From the NCBI GenBank assembly GCA_041390025.1, contig JAWKQR010000003.1, forward strand, positions 186,001 through 250,000: a stretch of 64,000 nt of DNA, in the 5' to 3' direction. The notes below the pieces were generated by a model. The model saw only the letters and a program-made list of their open reading frames with translations. It searched no databases and was not told the origin of the DNA. A program made the position numbers and the translations under genes. This DNA comes from JBFFMO01 sp041390025. Lineage in GTDB: Bacteria; Myxococcota_A; Bradymonadia; Bradymonadales; Bradymonadaceae. Below, piece after piece: positions 42,486 through 55,500 of this stretch (position 1 is its first letter; every line of letters starts with the position of its first letter).

Positions 42486-44627
42486 TTACTGTGGCGTCAG
42501 GATGACGTATTCCCACGGGTTGAGCTGCAGCTGAATCGCTCCGTCGATCACCGAAAAACTACGGTCGGGGTTGTTTGCCCCTTTCAAGGTTTTTCCGGCA
42601 AGTCCGAGCGCGGCGGGGATCGTCACCGATTCGGTTCGCGCCGATTCGCCTTTGTTCATTGCGATGATCGCCGCATCGCCCGCCTCGCCGGCACGCACGT
42701 AAACGTACATCGAATCGTCGAGCCACAGCTCTTTGCGGGTGCCGTGGCGCAACACCGGGATCTGGCTTCGCAGCACGCCGAGCTGTTTGACGCGGTTGAG
42801 CAGCTCGGTTTGGTTGGCATTCAGGGTCGTCGGCATCATGCGACGGTTGTCGGGGTCGGCGTCGCCCGCGAGGCCGACTTCGTCGCCGTAATAGATCAGC
42901 GGCACCCCGGGCTGCGTTAGCACAAAAGCGAACGCCATCGACATGCGATTGATGATGTTCCACTCGGTGATCGTGTCCATCGGCCCATTCGCCATGAGGT
43001 CGGGCGTTTCCCCAAACGGTCCTCGGCCGTTGCCGGCGATCTCGGTGGCGATGCGCGCGACGTCGTGGTTGCCAAAGAATGGCGACATCCACTCCAGCGC
43101 GGTGCCATACGATCGCTGGCTCGCGGCTGCCGATGCATCGAGGTCCCGGAATGACCCGTTTCCGACGAACGTGCCACGAATGCCGTAGAACAACGGGAAG
43201 TCGAATTGACCGTGCAGCTCGTCGTCCGACACGTAGTTCATGATCAGGCCTCGATCACCGGTGAACGTCTCGCCGACAAGGTAGAAAGGCGCTGCGCCAG
43301 CTTGCTCCAGCGCATCAAGGCGCTGGCGCATGCGGCGCATGATGACGTGGTCCATGTGTTTGGCGGCATCCACGCGCAATCCATCGACGTCAAACTTCTT
43401 CATCAAGGCCAGAACATCGTCCAGAACACGTTCCACGAGCTCCGGGTTCCGGTAGTTCAGGTCTGGCAGATACGGCGCAAACTGGCAGTCGAGCGTGCGC
43501 CCATTTGGCCCCTCCCAATCGCAGTTTTCGGTGCCACACACGCATGTGGTCGCGCACCACTCCGGCCGCTCTTTGCAGTAGACGTGGTCTTGATGAACTT
43601 GGTTGAGGACGACATCAAAGACGATGCGTATGCCACGCGCGTGCGCGGCTTTGATGACGCGGCGCAGCGCCTCATCGCCGCCGTAGCTCGACTCGGCGCT
43701 CAGCGGGTCGATCGGCCAATACCCGTGGAAGCCTGTGTACAACGCGCCATCACGCCCCTCGAAGGCTCCATCCGGGTTTTCGTAGACCGGCGAAAGCCAC
43801 AGGGCATTGACACCCATTTCTTCGAAGTAGTTGGACTCGATCACCTCGAGCACACCGTCAAAATCCCCGCCTTGGTAACGTGCGATGTCGCTCAACCGGT
43901 TGTCGGGCGACATGGGGCCGACCCCGTCCGAGTCGCGGAATCGGTCGGTAAACGCCAGATACATCAGGGCGTCTTGCCACGTGAACTTGACCGACTCTAA
44001 CCACACCGGCAGCCACAGCCCGTCGTTTTCGGCTGCGATGCCATCGCTGTCCGAGCCCGAGATCGTCAACGAGTACTTGCCGGGTGTAGGGGGTGTCAGC
44101 GCCAAGACCACACGCCCGGTCTCGGGGTCGGTCGTGATGCTTTCGGCCGGCACAGGTTGCCCCGCAGCGGTGATGATCACCGACGCAGGGTCCAAGGTTG
44201 CCCGACTGGTGTGCGCGGACTCGAACTCAAACTCCGCCCGGATTTCGCCATCCTCGGCCTTGATCGACGACACGCGCCAGGCGGGAAGCTCGCAGTTTGC
44301 AACCGGCAACGACCACACTTCCTTGCCCTCGTACCACTGGGTAGGCGCCGAGGCGGGAGGCGTCACTTCGTTGCCGTCGACCGTCACCGTGTAGGGGTAG
44401 TCTCCTGGATCCGCAGCGACAACGGTCTGCCAGACCCCGTCACGTTTTTCCAAAGGAAGGGCTTCCCAATCACTAAAATCCCCAGCGATCGACACATCGC
44501 TGCCCGAACCTTCATAGCGAATCTCGGCACCACAGGCGCGCACGGGCCGCGTCGAGGACTCCGGGACACCCGAGTCGTCCGAGGAGCAAGCCGCCAATAC
44601 GAGGAATAGTGCTAGGAATCGCGTCAT
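42486..44627 (-). CDS. GH13 alpha-amylase-family lipoprotein
   Basis: The 713-residue product has a lipoprotein signal (FLALFLVLAACSSDD), a CBM48-like immunoglobulin domain (SIAGDFSDWEALPLEKRDGV), a second beta domain and the GH13 barrel. The catalytic Asp is in GLRVDAAKH, the acid Glu in YLVGETFTG and the third Asp in FFGNHDVAR; the VDAAKH and NHD motifs are canonical. It should cleave alpha-1,4 glucans outside the inner membrane. Extra Cys residues (CVCGTENCDW) suggest disulphides. ATG at 44627 gives the lipobox. Confidence 0.93.
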   Translation of the reverse strand: MTRFLALFLVLAACSSDDSGVPESSTRPVRACGAEIRYEGSGSDVSIAGDFSDWEALPLEKRDGVWQTVVAADPGDYPYTVTVDGNEVTPPASAPTQWYEGKEVWSLPVANCELPAWRVSSIKAEDGEIRAEFEFESAHTSRATLDPASVIITAAGQPVPAESITTDPETGRVVLALTPPTPGKYSLTISGSDSDGIAAENDGLWLPVWLESVKFTWQDALMYLAFTDRFRDSDGVGPMSPDNRLSDIARYQGGDFDGVLEVIESNYFEEMGVNALWLSPVYENPDGAFEGRDGALYTGFHGYWPIDPLSAESSYGGDEALRRVIKAAHARGIRIVFDVVLNQVHQDHVYCKERPEWCATTCVCGTENCDWEGPNGRTLDCQFAPYLPDLNYRNPELVERVLDDVLALMKKFDVDGLRVDAAKHMDHVIMRRMRQRLDALEQAGAAPFYLVGETFTGDRGLIMNYVSDDELHGQFDFPLFYGIRGTFVGNGSFRDLDASAAASQRSYGTALEWMSPFFGNHDVARIATEIAGNGRGPFGETPDLMANGPMDTITEWNIINRMSMAFAFVLTQPGVPLIYYGDEVGLAGDADPDNRRMMPTTLNANQTELLNRVKQLGVLRSQIPVLRHGTRKELWLDDSMYVYVRAGEAGDAAIIAMNKGESARTESVTIPAALGLAGKTLKGANNPDRSFSVIDGAIQLQLNPWEYVILTPQ

Positions 44628-44674
44628 GAGGTCTCCGGATAAGCCCAGAAACCCTAGCGACTTTGGGCCATGAA

Positions 44675-45037
44675 TCAACCCTGACGGTGTTCGGAAACCA
44701 AGACGCTGCTCAGGCCGGCGTCGATCATGGCACGCGTGACCACGGTCGGGTTCAACGGCTTCAACAGGTTGTAGTGCGCCCCATAGTCCAAGGGGTTAAC
44801 GAGATCGTCGGAGGCGACGATCAGGAAGGCGTTGGGTTGCATGCGCCAGCATCCCGCAAGGTCACCATCGCCAAGCGCGAGGTCGTAAATGATCGCGTCA
44901 AAGCGGATCGCATCCATGACACCATACACCAGCGCCCCGCTGCTGACGTGTGTCACGGACACACCGAGGTCAGACAACGCACGCTTGGTGGCTGATAAGA
45001 CTGCTTGAGATGCTGTGACGACCAAAACACGCCACAT
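44675..45037 (-). CDS. Stand-alone receiver-like protein lacking the acidic pocket
   Basis: The 120-residue protein has the CheY-like fold pattern: VLVVTASQAV strand, helix, Asp52 in IIYDLALGDGD, and Lys in LLKPLN. The two acidic residues usually found after strand one are replaced (VTAS), so phosphorylation and magnesium binding are probably impaired. It may be a pseudo-receiver used for protein contact. It lies upstream of the amylase gene in the same direction, with a 47-base gap. Confidence 0.65.
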   Translation of the reverse strand: MWRVLVVTASQAVLSATKRALSDLGVSVTHVSSGALVYGVMDAIRFDAIIYDLALGDGDLAGCWRMQPNAFLIVASDDLVNPLDYGAHYNLLKPLNPTVVTRAMIDAGLSSVLVSEHRQG

Positions 45038-45174
45038 TGGATTCTCCGTGTCCGAGATGACTAGGTACGCATCGTGCCAGAAGCACTGTACCCCAAAGGT
45101 GACACCTATTTTCACGGATTCAAGGCCCCCTGTACGACATTGCTGTAGATTTGCGCTGAGTGCAGAGATCGTCG

Positions 45175-45936
45175 CTAATTCGAAGATGATTCGGCGTTTC
45201 GTGCCACAAAACGACGCGCACCGTCGACCGATTCTCGTGCGATCACGGCGTGGCCGGCTTCGAACTCACGCCGCAGCGCCTCGTCGAGCGGGGTGTCAAA
45301 GGCCGCGTAAACAGACCGGCGATCCACGCGCATGCAAAACTGCGGGAAATCGGCAATCTCGCGCGCCAATGCCTCGGCGGCCGCGCGCGAACTCCCGGCA
45401 GAGACCACACGATTGGCCAATCCGATGGCCAATGCTTCCTCGGCCCCAACCGGTCGCCCCGTCAAGATGAGGTCCAGCGCGCGGCTCTGGCCAATAAGAT
45501 GGGGCAATCGTACCGTTCCACCATCGATGAGCGGAACACCCCATCGACGGCAAAACACCCCCAAGATGGCGTCCTCTTCGACGACCCGCAGGTCGCACCA
45601 CAGCGCGAGCTCAAGGCCACCGGCGACCGCATGGCCTGAAATGGCGGCGATCACGGGCTTGGACAACAGCATCCGGGAGACCCCCATTGGGCCATCTCCA
45701 TCGGGCTCAAGCCGGTTCATGTTTTGTCCGGTGGCGACCTGCTTGAGGTCCGCGCCGGCGCAAAACGTGCCGCCAGCCCCCCAAAACACCGCGACGCGTG
45801 CGTCGGGGTCCGCATCAAACGCGCGAAACGCGTCCGCCAGCGCTTCAGCCGTGGGCCGATCGACTGCGTTTTTGCGCTCAGGACGGGACAGAATCACCGT
45901 CCAGACATGACCGTCTTTTTCGATGTGGACCGTCAC
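45175..45936 (-). CDS. Enoyl-CoA hydratase/isomerase family protein
   Basis: The 253-residue crotonase-fold protein has the oxyanion-hole segment FCAGADLKQV and the second turn ISGHAVAGGLELALWCD. The catalytic Glu pair is not both obvious (VPLIDGGT occupies the second Glu region), so the reaction may be isomerisation or another crotonase chemistry. The GTG start at 45936 sits behind GAAGAGG and overlaps the stop of pdxA (GTGA). It is co-transcribed with pdxA and surA. Confidence 0.85.
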   Translation of the reverse strand: MTVHIEKDGHVWTVILSRPERKNAVDRPTAEALADAFRAFDADPDARVAVFWGAGGTFCAGADLKQVATGQNMNRLEPDGDGPMGVSRMLLSKPVIAAISGHAVAGGLELALWCDLRVVEEDAILGVFCRRWGVPLIDGGTVRLPHLIGQSRALDLILTGRPVGAEEALAIGLANRVVSAGSSRAAAEALAREIADFPQFCMRVDRRSVYAAFDTPLDEALRREFEAGHAVIARESVDGARRFVARNAESSSN

Positions 45937-46889
45937 TGCGACCTCTTCGCCATGTCCAACGCGGATTGGATCGCATAAACCATCGAGCCTGCGTCGGCGG
46001 TACCTTGCCACGCGATGTCGTACGCGCTGCCATGGTCCACAGAGGTGCGCAGGATCGGCAACCCCAGCGTGATGTTGATCGCCTCACCAAAATGCAGGGC
46101 TTTAAGCGGGATGAGGCCTTGGTCATGGTACATGCACACCACGGCGTCAAAAGGCTGCCCACCCGATGCATAACGGGCAAAGAGCGTATCGGCGGGGTAA
46201 GGTCCGCTGATCTCGGCCTGCCCCTCGAAACGCGACTTCAGCGCGTCGATGGCGGGCGTGATGGTGTCGATCTCTTCACGGCCCATCTCGCCGCGCTCAC
46301 CCGCATGGGGATTGAGCCCGAGCACCGCGATACGAGGCCGGTCTACCCCAAATCGCGACTTCAGTCCCTCGATGGTGGTCGTTGTGACCTCCACGATGCG
46401 TTCGCGCGTAACCTTGTCTGGCACGTTTCGAATCGACGTGTGTGTCGTGACCAGGCTCACGCGCAAGCGCGGACCTGCCAGCATCATCACGTGTTGAGGG
46501 CGGTCGAACCGTTCGGCCAGAATTTCGGTGTGGCCCACCGACGCTTCGCCGATCAGAGGCATCAATGATTTTGTCCATGGTGCGGTCACAACTGCATCGG
46601 CGCGTCCAGCGGCGACCTCCTCGATCGCGCGCGCAAACGCTGCCTTTTGAATACGCGCGCCCGCCGCGCTCATGACGCCGGGTTCGATGGAATCGGCGTC
46701 TTCGTCACCTGCGTCGGTGTCCATGATTGAAGGGAGGGTAAGCGAGAGTTTGTCCGCCACGCGTGCAAAGACGCGTTTGGACCCGACGGCGACCACCTCA
46801 GCATCGTCGTATCGGGTCGAACACGCACGCAGGACGACCTCGGGGCCGATGCCGGCCGGATCGCCCATGGTCACTAATACGCGGCGCAC
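45933..46889 (-). CDS. pdxA: PdxA, 4-hydroxythreonine-4-phosphate dehydrogenase
   Basis: The 318-residue protein begins VTMGDPAGIGPE, the family signature, and has the zinc-site histidines in VGHTEILAE, LNPHAGE and CMYHDQGLIP. It oxidises 4-phosphohydroxy-L-threonine with NAD in vitamin B6 synthesis. The surA-pdxA gene order is the same as in enterobacteria; a crotonase gene replaces rsmA at the next place. The start overlaps the end of surA by 16 bases. Confidence 0.95.
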   Translation of the reverse strand: MRRVLVTMGDPAGIGPEVVLRACSTRYDDAEVVAVGSKRVFARVADKLSLTLPSIMDTDAGDEDADSIEPGVMSAAGARIQKAAFARAIEEVAAGRADAVVTAPWTKSLMPLIGEASVGHTEILAERFDRPQHVMMLAGPRLRVSLVTTHTSIRNVPDKVTRERIVEVTTTTIEGLKSRFGVDRPRIAVLGLNPHAGERGEMGREEIDTITPAIDALKSRFEGQAEISGPYPADTLFARYASGGQPFDAVVCMYHDQGLIPLKALHFGEAINITLGLPILRTSVDHGSAYDIAWQGTADAGSMVYAIQSALDMAKRSQ

Positions 46890-47851
46890 AGCGGCTTTAC
46901 CTCAACAAAGGCGCGCGATTTGAGCTGGGACATGTATTGTTTGAGCAACCGCTCAAGCTCCACGTTTCGCAGCTCGGCGCGCACAAGCTCTTTGCGTTGT
47001 TCGATCTCTGGATCGTCGCGCTCTTCTTCGCCCGATACGAAGATCAGGTGGTAGCCGAACTTGGTCTCGACGGGCTGGGACACTTCGCCGATCGCGAGCG
47101 AAAACGCAGACGCCTCAAAGGTCGAATCAAGCTCACCGCGTCGATAGGTGCCCAGCAACCCTTTGCTCTCTTTTGACGGCCCTTCGCTGACGTCAGCGGC
47201 AACATCGGGGAAAGACTCGCCGGCATCGATGCGCTTGCGGATCTCGACGGCGCGGTCGTAGGCCGCTTTGCGTGCTTCGGGGGTGTCCGCGTCGGGGCGA
47301 ATCAAGATGTGCGAGATCGTGCGGTACGCGACCTTGCCGCTCGCCGAACCAAAACGCTTCTTGTACTCAGCATCGACCGCTTGGTCCGTGATCGTGATTT
47401 GGCTGCCGACCTTGATGTTGATGATGCGTACCTTCAACAGGTTTGCGCGCACCATTTCTCGGTAATCGGGGTACGAGATGCCCTGCTGTTCGATCACCGC
47501 GCGAAACTGTTCTTCGCTCAGATTCTGTTGGCCGCGCGTGAACTCAAGCCACTTGTCGAGGTCTGCGTCCGGGATGGAGTAGTCGATCTTTTTGGCCTCT
47601 TGCTCGATCAATTTGCGGTCGATCAGGTCGAGCAACGCCGCATCCATGATTTGAGACGCCTGCGCGGGGTCCTTGAGGATGGCCGGATTCTGATTGTTTT
47701 GCAGCAGATAGGGAATCATCGCGCTGCGAACGTCGGACTGCGTGACGATCTCGTCGTTGATGCGGGCCACGATGCAATCAATGATGGCGGCGTGGGCGGT
47801 TGAAGTGCCCATCGTCGTCGCCAATAGCCCTGCCACAATCCAGCGTTTCAT
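46874..47851 (-). CDS. surA: SurA-like periplasmic chaperone / peptidyl-prolyl isomerase
   Basis: The 325-residue product has a signal peptide (MKRWIVAGLLATTMGTSTAH), a SurA N-terminal domain (IDCIVARINDEIVTQSDV) and one parvulin domain (RTISHILIRPDAD onward, with SFPDVAADVS and GYHLIFVSG). E. coli SurA has two parvulin domains; one here is common in other lineages. It assists outer-membrane protein folding. Overlaps pdxA; a second SurA-like lipoprotein gene lies upstream. Confidence 0.88.
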   Translation of the reverse strand: MKRWIVAGLLATTMGTSTAHAAIIDCIVARINDEIVTQSDVRSAMIPYLLQNNQNPAILKDPAQASQIMDAALLDLIDRKLIEQEAKKIDYSIPDADLDKWLEFTRGQQNLSEEQFRAVIEQQGISYPDYREMVRANLLKVRIINIKVGSQITITDQAVDAEYKKRFGSASGKVAYRTISHILIRPDADTPEARKAAYDRAVEIRKRIDAGESFPDVAADVSEGPSKESKGLLGTYRRGELDSTFEASAFSLAIGEVSQPVETKFGYHLIFVSGEEERDDPEIEQRKELVRAELRNVELERLLKQYMSQLKSRAFVEVKPLCAAY

Positions 47852-47915
47852 GTGAGTTCCTTATCTCGGTTCGGCGCGGCGCGATGTTCCGCGTTTTTGA
47901 CACGCACGTCAAACG

Positions 47916-48932
47916 TCAGGGTGTGTCTTGAGTGTCGTAGCCCAAAGCCGCGCCCAAGGCATCTAAGATCTTCCGGTCCGGCGTCGCAGGCACATCAGGC
48001 TTTGTGATCCGGTCGACAACGTCTTGTCGGACCTCAACCTTGGCCTTGGCCAGCGTATCGTCGACAAATCGCTTTCGGGCCGCCTGCCTGGCTTGTTCAA
48101 AGAGCGTCTGCCGGATGTCGTCTTCCACCATCGACAGCTCGGTCACCGAATGGGGTGACTCGGTCAGGTACGTGGCAAAGACGTACGTGTTCTTCCAGGG
48201 CAGGACCGGCGTCAATTCCCCGGGTTTCTCGAGCGCAAAGACCGCAGGGGCGAGCGCCGCGTACAACTGATTGGCGTCCCGAGCGTCGTCGTCAGGGTCG
48301 TGCAATTCGCCGATGGCGCCGCCTTGGTTGCGCGACTCAACCGAGATCGCATTGCGGTCGGCGAACGTGCGAAACGTGTAAATGCGCTGCTTCTCGTTGG
48401 CGTAGTCGATGGATTCTAGGGTGCTTCGGAGCATGTCCGCATCACGCTCGGCGTCCGAAAAGATGGCCACCACGTCACGGCGTCGAGGTTTGGTGTAATC
48501 CTTGATGTGGGCATCGTAGTATGCGCGTATCTGCTCTGTGGTGATGTCTGATGCGCGCACCTCGCTGCGAATCGCTTCGGAGATCAGCTCATCGGCCAAC
48601 GACTGCTTCATCTCGTCGCGGACGATGTCCGCTTCTCCCAGACCTTCGCGCTCGGCTCGGTCGGCGAGCAGCTCGAACTGCACCTGCGCTTCCAGAAAGC
48701 CCTTTCGGGCCTCCACGGACGCGAACCGTGAGCGCGCCTCAGCCGGCAGATCCTCGATGCGCCGCTCGAACTCGGTCAACGTCAGCGGTTCGCCGCCGAT
48801 CGACGCCACGGGTTCCGAATCGTCTTTGGCGTTGGCGCGCGCCACATCACGGGTCGTGTCTTCGGGTTTCTGCGGAGGACACCCCGTCACGAACACCCCC
48901 AATGCGATGGCCAACATGCGTTTCACGTGCAC
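47916..48932 (-). CDS. SurA/PpiC-like lipoprotein
   Basis: The product of about 338 residues has a lipoprotein signal (MLAIALGVFVTGCPPQ). A SurA N-like helical segment (SIGGEPLTLTEFERRIEDL) and a diverged parvulin-like middle (RDVVAIFSDAERDADMLRST) follow. The canonical parvulin active site is not clear, so it may be a chaperone without isomerase activity, as in PrsA-like foldases. The start is uncertain: GTG 48932 is used, but GTG 48926 and ATG 48917 remain possible. Its neighbour surA suggests a joint role in envelope protein folding. Confidence 0.8.
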   Translation of the reverse strand: MHVKRMLAIALGVFVTGCPPQKPEDTTRDVARANAKDDSEPVASIGGEPLTLTEFERRIEDLPAEARSRFASVEARKGFLEAQVQFELLADRAEREGLGEADIVRDEMKQSLADELISEAIRSEVRASDITTEQIRAYYDAHIKDYTKPRRRDVVAIFSDAERDADMLRSTLESIDYANEKQRIYTFRTFADRNAISVESRNQGGAIGELHDPDDDARDANQLYAALAPAVFALEKPGELTPVLPWKNTYVFATYLTESPHSVTELSMVEDDIRQTLFEQARQAARKRFVDDTLAKAKVEVRQDVVDRITKPDVPATPDRKILDALGAALGYDTQDTP

Positions 48933-48938
48933 CAAACC

Positions 48939-49475
48939 TCACGCATCGGCGTTTTCTTCCCGCGGCTGCTCAAGGGCGGTCAGCACATGGAACATGAAGC
49001 CTTGCGGGTCCTCAAGGTAGGCAAACGGGCTGTAGAGCGTCAGCGGAATAATCTGCCCGGCAACCTCGATTCGCATACGGCCCTGCGCGCGAGACACTGC
49101 CATGTCCGTCAGGCCAAGCTTTTGAGCGTCGAGGAGCTCCCAGCCCACCATCCACATCCGCGTGCTGTCTTCGCCAATCATCAGGTGTGTTGGCGAGACC
49201 GCCACAAAACGTTTCTCGCCAAACCCCTTCCAGTACGACACGGTCAGCGAGAGCACGATGCCAAGCGCCAAGGCCACGGCAAAGCCGGCCTTGCCCGCGA
49301 TGCCCGACATCATGGCGCCAAACCACAAGACGCCACACCCGAGGTAACAGGCGATCGCCAGCCCCACAAAGAGGTAGAGCCCCGGCATGTTCAAGACGTA
49401 CCGATGAACGGTGACGCCGGGCATCTTCAGCTCGGCATCGACCTCGGAGTCGTGGACGAGGCGTAACTTTTCCAA
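48939..49475 (-). CDS. Membrane protein of unknown function, downstream of gyrB
   Basis: The 178-residue product has two close helices at about residues 30-75 (LYLFVGLAIACYLGCGVLWF and GFAVALALGIVLSL) and a cytoplasmic PH-like C-terminal part (RFVAVSPTHLMIGEDSTRMW). The TTG start at 49475 is preferred, since it lies seven bases after gyrB's stop with GAGG before it; ATG 49424 would remove 17 residues. It lies between gyrB and the SurA-like lipoprotein gene and probably is co-transcribed with gyrB. Confidence 0.6.
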   Translation of the reverse strand: MEKLRLVHDSEVDAELKMPGVTVHRYVLNMPGLYLFVGLAIACYLGCGVLWFGAMMSGIAGKAGFAVALALGIVLSLTVSYWKGFGEKRFVAVSPTHLMIGEDSTRMWMVGWELLDAQKLGLTDMAVSRAQGRMRIEVAGQIIPLTLYSPFAYLEDPQGFMFHVLTALEQPREENADA

Positions 49476-49482
49476 GGCGGCC

Positions 49483-51933
<2,451 letters not shown>

Positions 51934-52032
51934 GCCAATAATCCTTCATTCAGTCGTGCTGACAGGGCGCGAAAGCTACCACAAACTGCCCCCATTCGCG
52001 AACCGCAATTCGCCTTCAAAATGGTGGGACTT

Positions 52033-52590
52033 GGGTCGGCAACCTCTGGTTGCCGAATGGGCGAAGCCCACAAAGACGTTCGTTGTTCGCCTACCTCCGA
52101 AATGGGTGGGACTTGGGTCGGCAACCTCTGGTTGCCGAAATGGGTGGGACTTGGGTCGAGCCTCTGGTTGCGGGCCGGGCGAAGCTGAACCTTCGTTGTT
52201 CGGCTAACGCCGAAATGGGTGGGACTTGGGTCGGCAACCTCTGGTTGCCGAATGGGCGAAGCCCACAAAGACGTTCGTTGTTCGGCTAACGCCGAATCCG
52301 GCAACCGGAGGTTGCCGGCCCATCGGCTAACGCCGGGAATCCGGCAACCGGGTTGCCGGCTATTGGCCAACACCGAATGCCGGAGGTTGCCGGCCCGATG
52401 GCCAGCACCGGGCCACCGGAGGTTGCGGCCCATTGGCCAACACCGAATATCACCGGAGGTTGCTGACCCGGCCTGGCCAACGCCGAATCCGGCAACCGGA
52501 GGTTACGCCATCGTCGCCGTGAATCCGGCAACCGGAGGTTGCCGGCCCATTGGCCAACACCGAATCCGACAACCGGAGGTTGCCGGCCCG
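52033..52590. repeat. Two-hairpin palindromic repeat block 6, the largest
   Basis: About a dozen units. The left part repeats TGGGTGGGACTTGGGTCGG and GGCAACC-TCT-GGTTGCC with second stem TGGGCGAAGCCCA or TTCGGCTAACGCCGAA. The right part switches orientation and shortens to about 40-base units such as CCGGAGGTTGCCGGCCC and TTGGCCAACACCGAAT. Many units are decayed. The block ends within 5 bases of the kinase gene's stop. Confidence 0.9.
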
Positions 52591-52594
52591 TCCA

Positions 52595-55500
52595 TCATCG
52601 CGGGGTTGCCCGTGCCGCGATCATTGCCCGGTACTCCCGTTCGGTTTCCTCGATGATGGCCGCGCGTCGCTCGTCCCCAGCAATCTGCGTGCATTTGAGC
52701 AAGGCGCTGAGCGAATTCGCGATGTCGAGCTTGCGGTCCCACGCCCCCGTGGCGATGCGCGACACAAAGTCGTCCCACTTCTCCCAGTCGTGTTCAAAGC
52801 CGCGAGCCCCGCCAACACGCCCCAGTAATGCGATGCATCGTGGCCGTATCGCGCCACCAACGTTGCGTAGCGGCGTTTCCGCCAGCTCGATATGCCGCAA
52901 CGATCAACAGTGGCGTACGCCTCGGGGATGTGGCGCCCTTCGCGGTTGTATTGGCGCGAAGCGGACTCAGCGATGGCACGCGCCTCTTCGTATCGGCCCA
53001 ACATGAACAGACAATCGCTGATCGAGTTGTCCACCGCCGCCGCTTGCGACAGGTCACCCACGCTGCGGTACCAATCCGCAGCCTTCTGCAGATGTTTCAG
53101 GGCTTCAGTCTGGTTTCCCCATTGTTGTTCAATGTAGCCAATCCCGTAGTGGCACCACGCGATGCCAGCATCGTCCTTCAAGGCGCGATAGGTCTTCATG
53201 CAGATCAGATACGCCTCCATCGCCTCTTCATGGCGATCCGCGTAAGCGAGCAGGTCGGCGTACTCGCGCTCGACCTCCAACGTCGGCAGACTGGCGGCTT
53301 GCAAGACCTCCAACGCTTCCTGGATGTGAGGCAGCGATTGATCAAACCGCTGCTTCCAACGCAGGTGCTGGGCCAAGACCATCAATCCCTTGCTGACCAA
53401 ATCGGGCCATTGGTTTTCGCGCGCGCGATTCAGCGCCGCTTCAATCTCCCCGATCGTGTGGCGGTCGAGCTGATGGCGTACCGACAGGTAACTCCGCTCA
53501 GCGGGTATCAATGCGGATCTCCAGCGCAGCTGGCCTCCCAACGCAACCCAAGCAGCCGCCGCTTCTGGACAAGCGCGGTCGTTTTCCCTCGCCACGTGGC
53601 TGCGCGCTCAAGCGGCTCCATCGCCCGCTCGAACTCGCCGGCCAAAAAGTACAGCTCGCCGATGATCTCCCATCGCGCTTCGCTGGGTTGGTTGTGTTGG
53701 AGGCGCATCAACATGTTTGCCGCCTCGGCCGCGGGCTTGACCGGGCAGATGACCTCGGGAATCAGACCGTTGCTGAAGTCAAACCCGTCGTCGGTCCAGC
53801 GCGCCAACGAGCTGCGCACCAACACGCCGACCAGCTCGTCGGGGATGCGCACCTTGGCGCCCTGACAAAGCCAAGACCAATCCAACCAGTGCACGTGGGT
53901 CCCCAACGTCGCCGCCCATATCAGGCATGCTTTGTATTCGGGTTTGGCCAGAATGCGCTCGAGCGTGACTTTCCATGCCCCGGCCTCGATCGGCGCGCCA
54001 GGTTTCGCCTCGAACTCAATGCCCGTCCAAACCAGTTGATCCCCGCCGTGCCACTGCTCAAGCACGTCCACGATCAAGCGCGGGTTGCCGTCCGACGCGC
54101 TCAAGACCCGCTCGGCGCTCTTGCTACCAAGCTTCAAGCGCGACGCGATAAGCTCCATCGCTGGAATGTTTGGTTGCGCAACACAACCTCGTCGGCGCCT
54201 TTCATCCAGTTGCGAAGTTCGTCGTTGGCGACGCTGCCCTGAGTTGCGACGACCAAAATCGGCACCGGCAGTGTGCTGTTGACGGCCAGCAGCTGTTCGA
54301 GCAGGTGTTGCCCGATGGGATGATTCTGGATGTTGTCGATGAGCACGATCCGGCCGGCGCCGAAGCCAGCGCTGCGAGATACGCCACAGCGTCGATCGAG
54401 GTGAATCAGCTCGGGGACATCCAACTCCTCGGCCAGTGTGGCAAGCAGATCAGCCTGGCGAGCGGCGGGATAATGATCCAAGCGGGCGTGGCGCAAGATG
54501 GACGCCTTTGGGCTGCTCCCCAACACGAAGACGTTTGAGGACCCCGTCTCGGCGGCACGCGTTGCAAACCACCGCGCGAGGTGCGTTTTGCCAGACCCCT
54601 CGGGCCCGGTGATGACCGCCGAACGCACCTGTCGAGCGCGACGGACGCGCACCAACAATGTCCATAGCCGGTCGAGCTCGACGTCGCGGCCAATCAAGTC
54701 GTGCGCGCGCAGCGCAAACAACCTTGGGCTGGCGTTCAGCAGTGGATTGAGTCCCACGGTGGTGGGTTTTCTCCACGTCGACGGTTGGGGCGCCGCCGCA
54801 GGACGACTCCCCACCGACGGCGGGTCCACCACAGCGGCCTCGCCGAAATCCAAGGTCTGGTCTTCGGAGATCTGCGTGCCCATCAGGCTAAGGGCGACTG
54901 TCTCCATCGAAATTTCGAACATCTCGGACGAGACGCGATCCCTTTGTCCGACCGAGGGCAACCGGTCGAGCGCCGCCGCGGCATCCGCCGCCAGCTCAAA
55001 ACGGTCGCGCGGATTCTTGGCCAACATCGTCTCGACCCAGGTCGAAAAACCTTCGGGCACCACAAACTGTGGTGTGAGCTCGGGCATCGGGGCCGACAGA
55101 TGCGCGTTGGCCAACGCCAGCAGATTTGGCCCAGCAAACGGCAGACGACCACACACCAGCAGGTACGCCATACACCCAAGCGCATAGAGATCCGTGTGGG
55201 GACCAAACAGATACGCCTGCCCGTGGAACTGCTCGGGCGCCATGAACTGAGGCGTGCCAAAAACTTTGTGTTGGTCGGCCTCACCGCGCAAAAACGCCAG
55301 ACCAAAATCGGCGAGTTTCCAACCCGCTGGGCGATCAAACCCGATGATGTTGCCGGGCTTAAGGTCGCGGTGGATGAAGTCGCGCGCGTGGGCGTGCGCC
55401 AAAGCGTCCAGCGTGCCCATCAACATGCTGCGCACCCACGGCCAACTGATCTGCGGACCACCGCGAAGATAGTCGTCGAGTGAACCTCGAGAACCGTATT

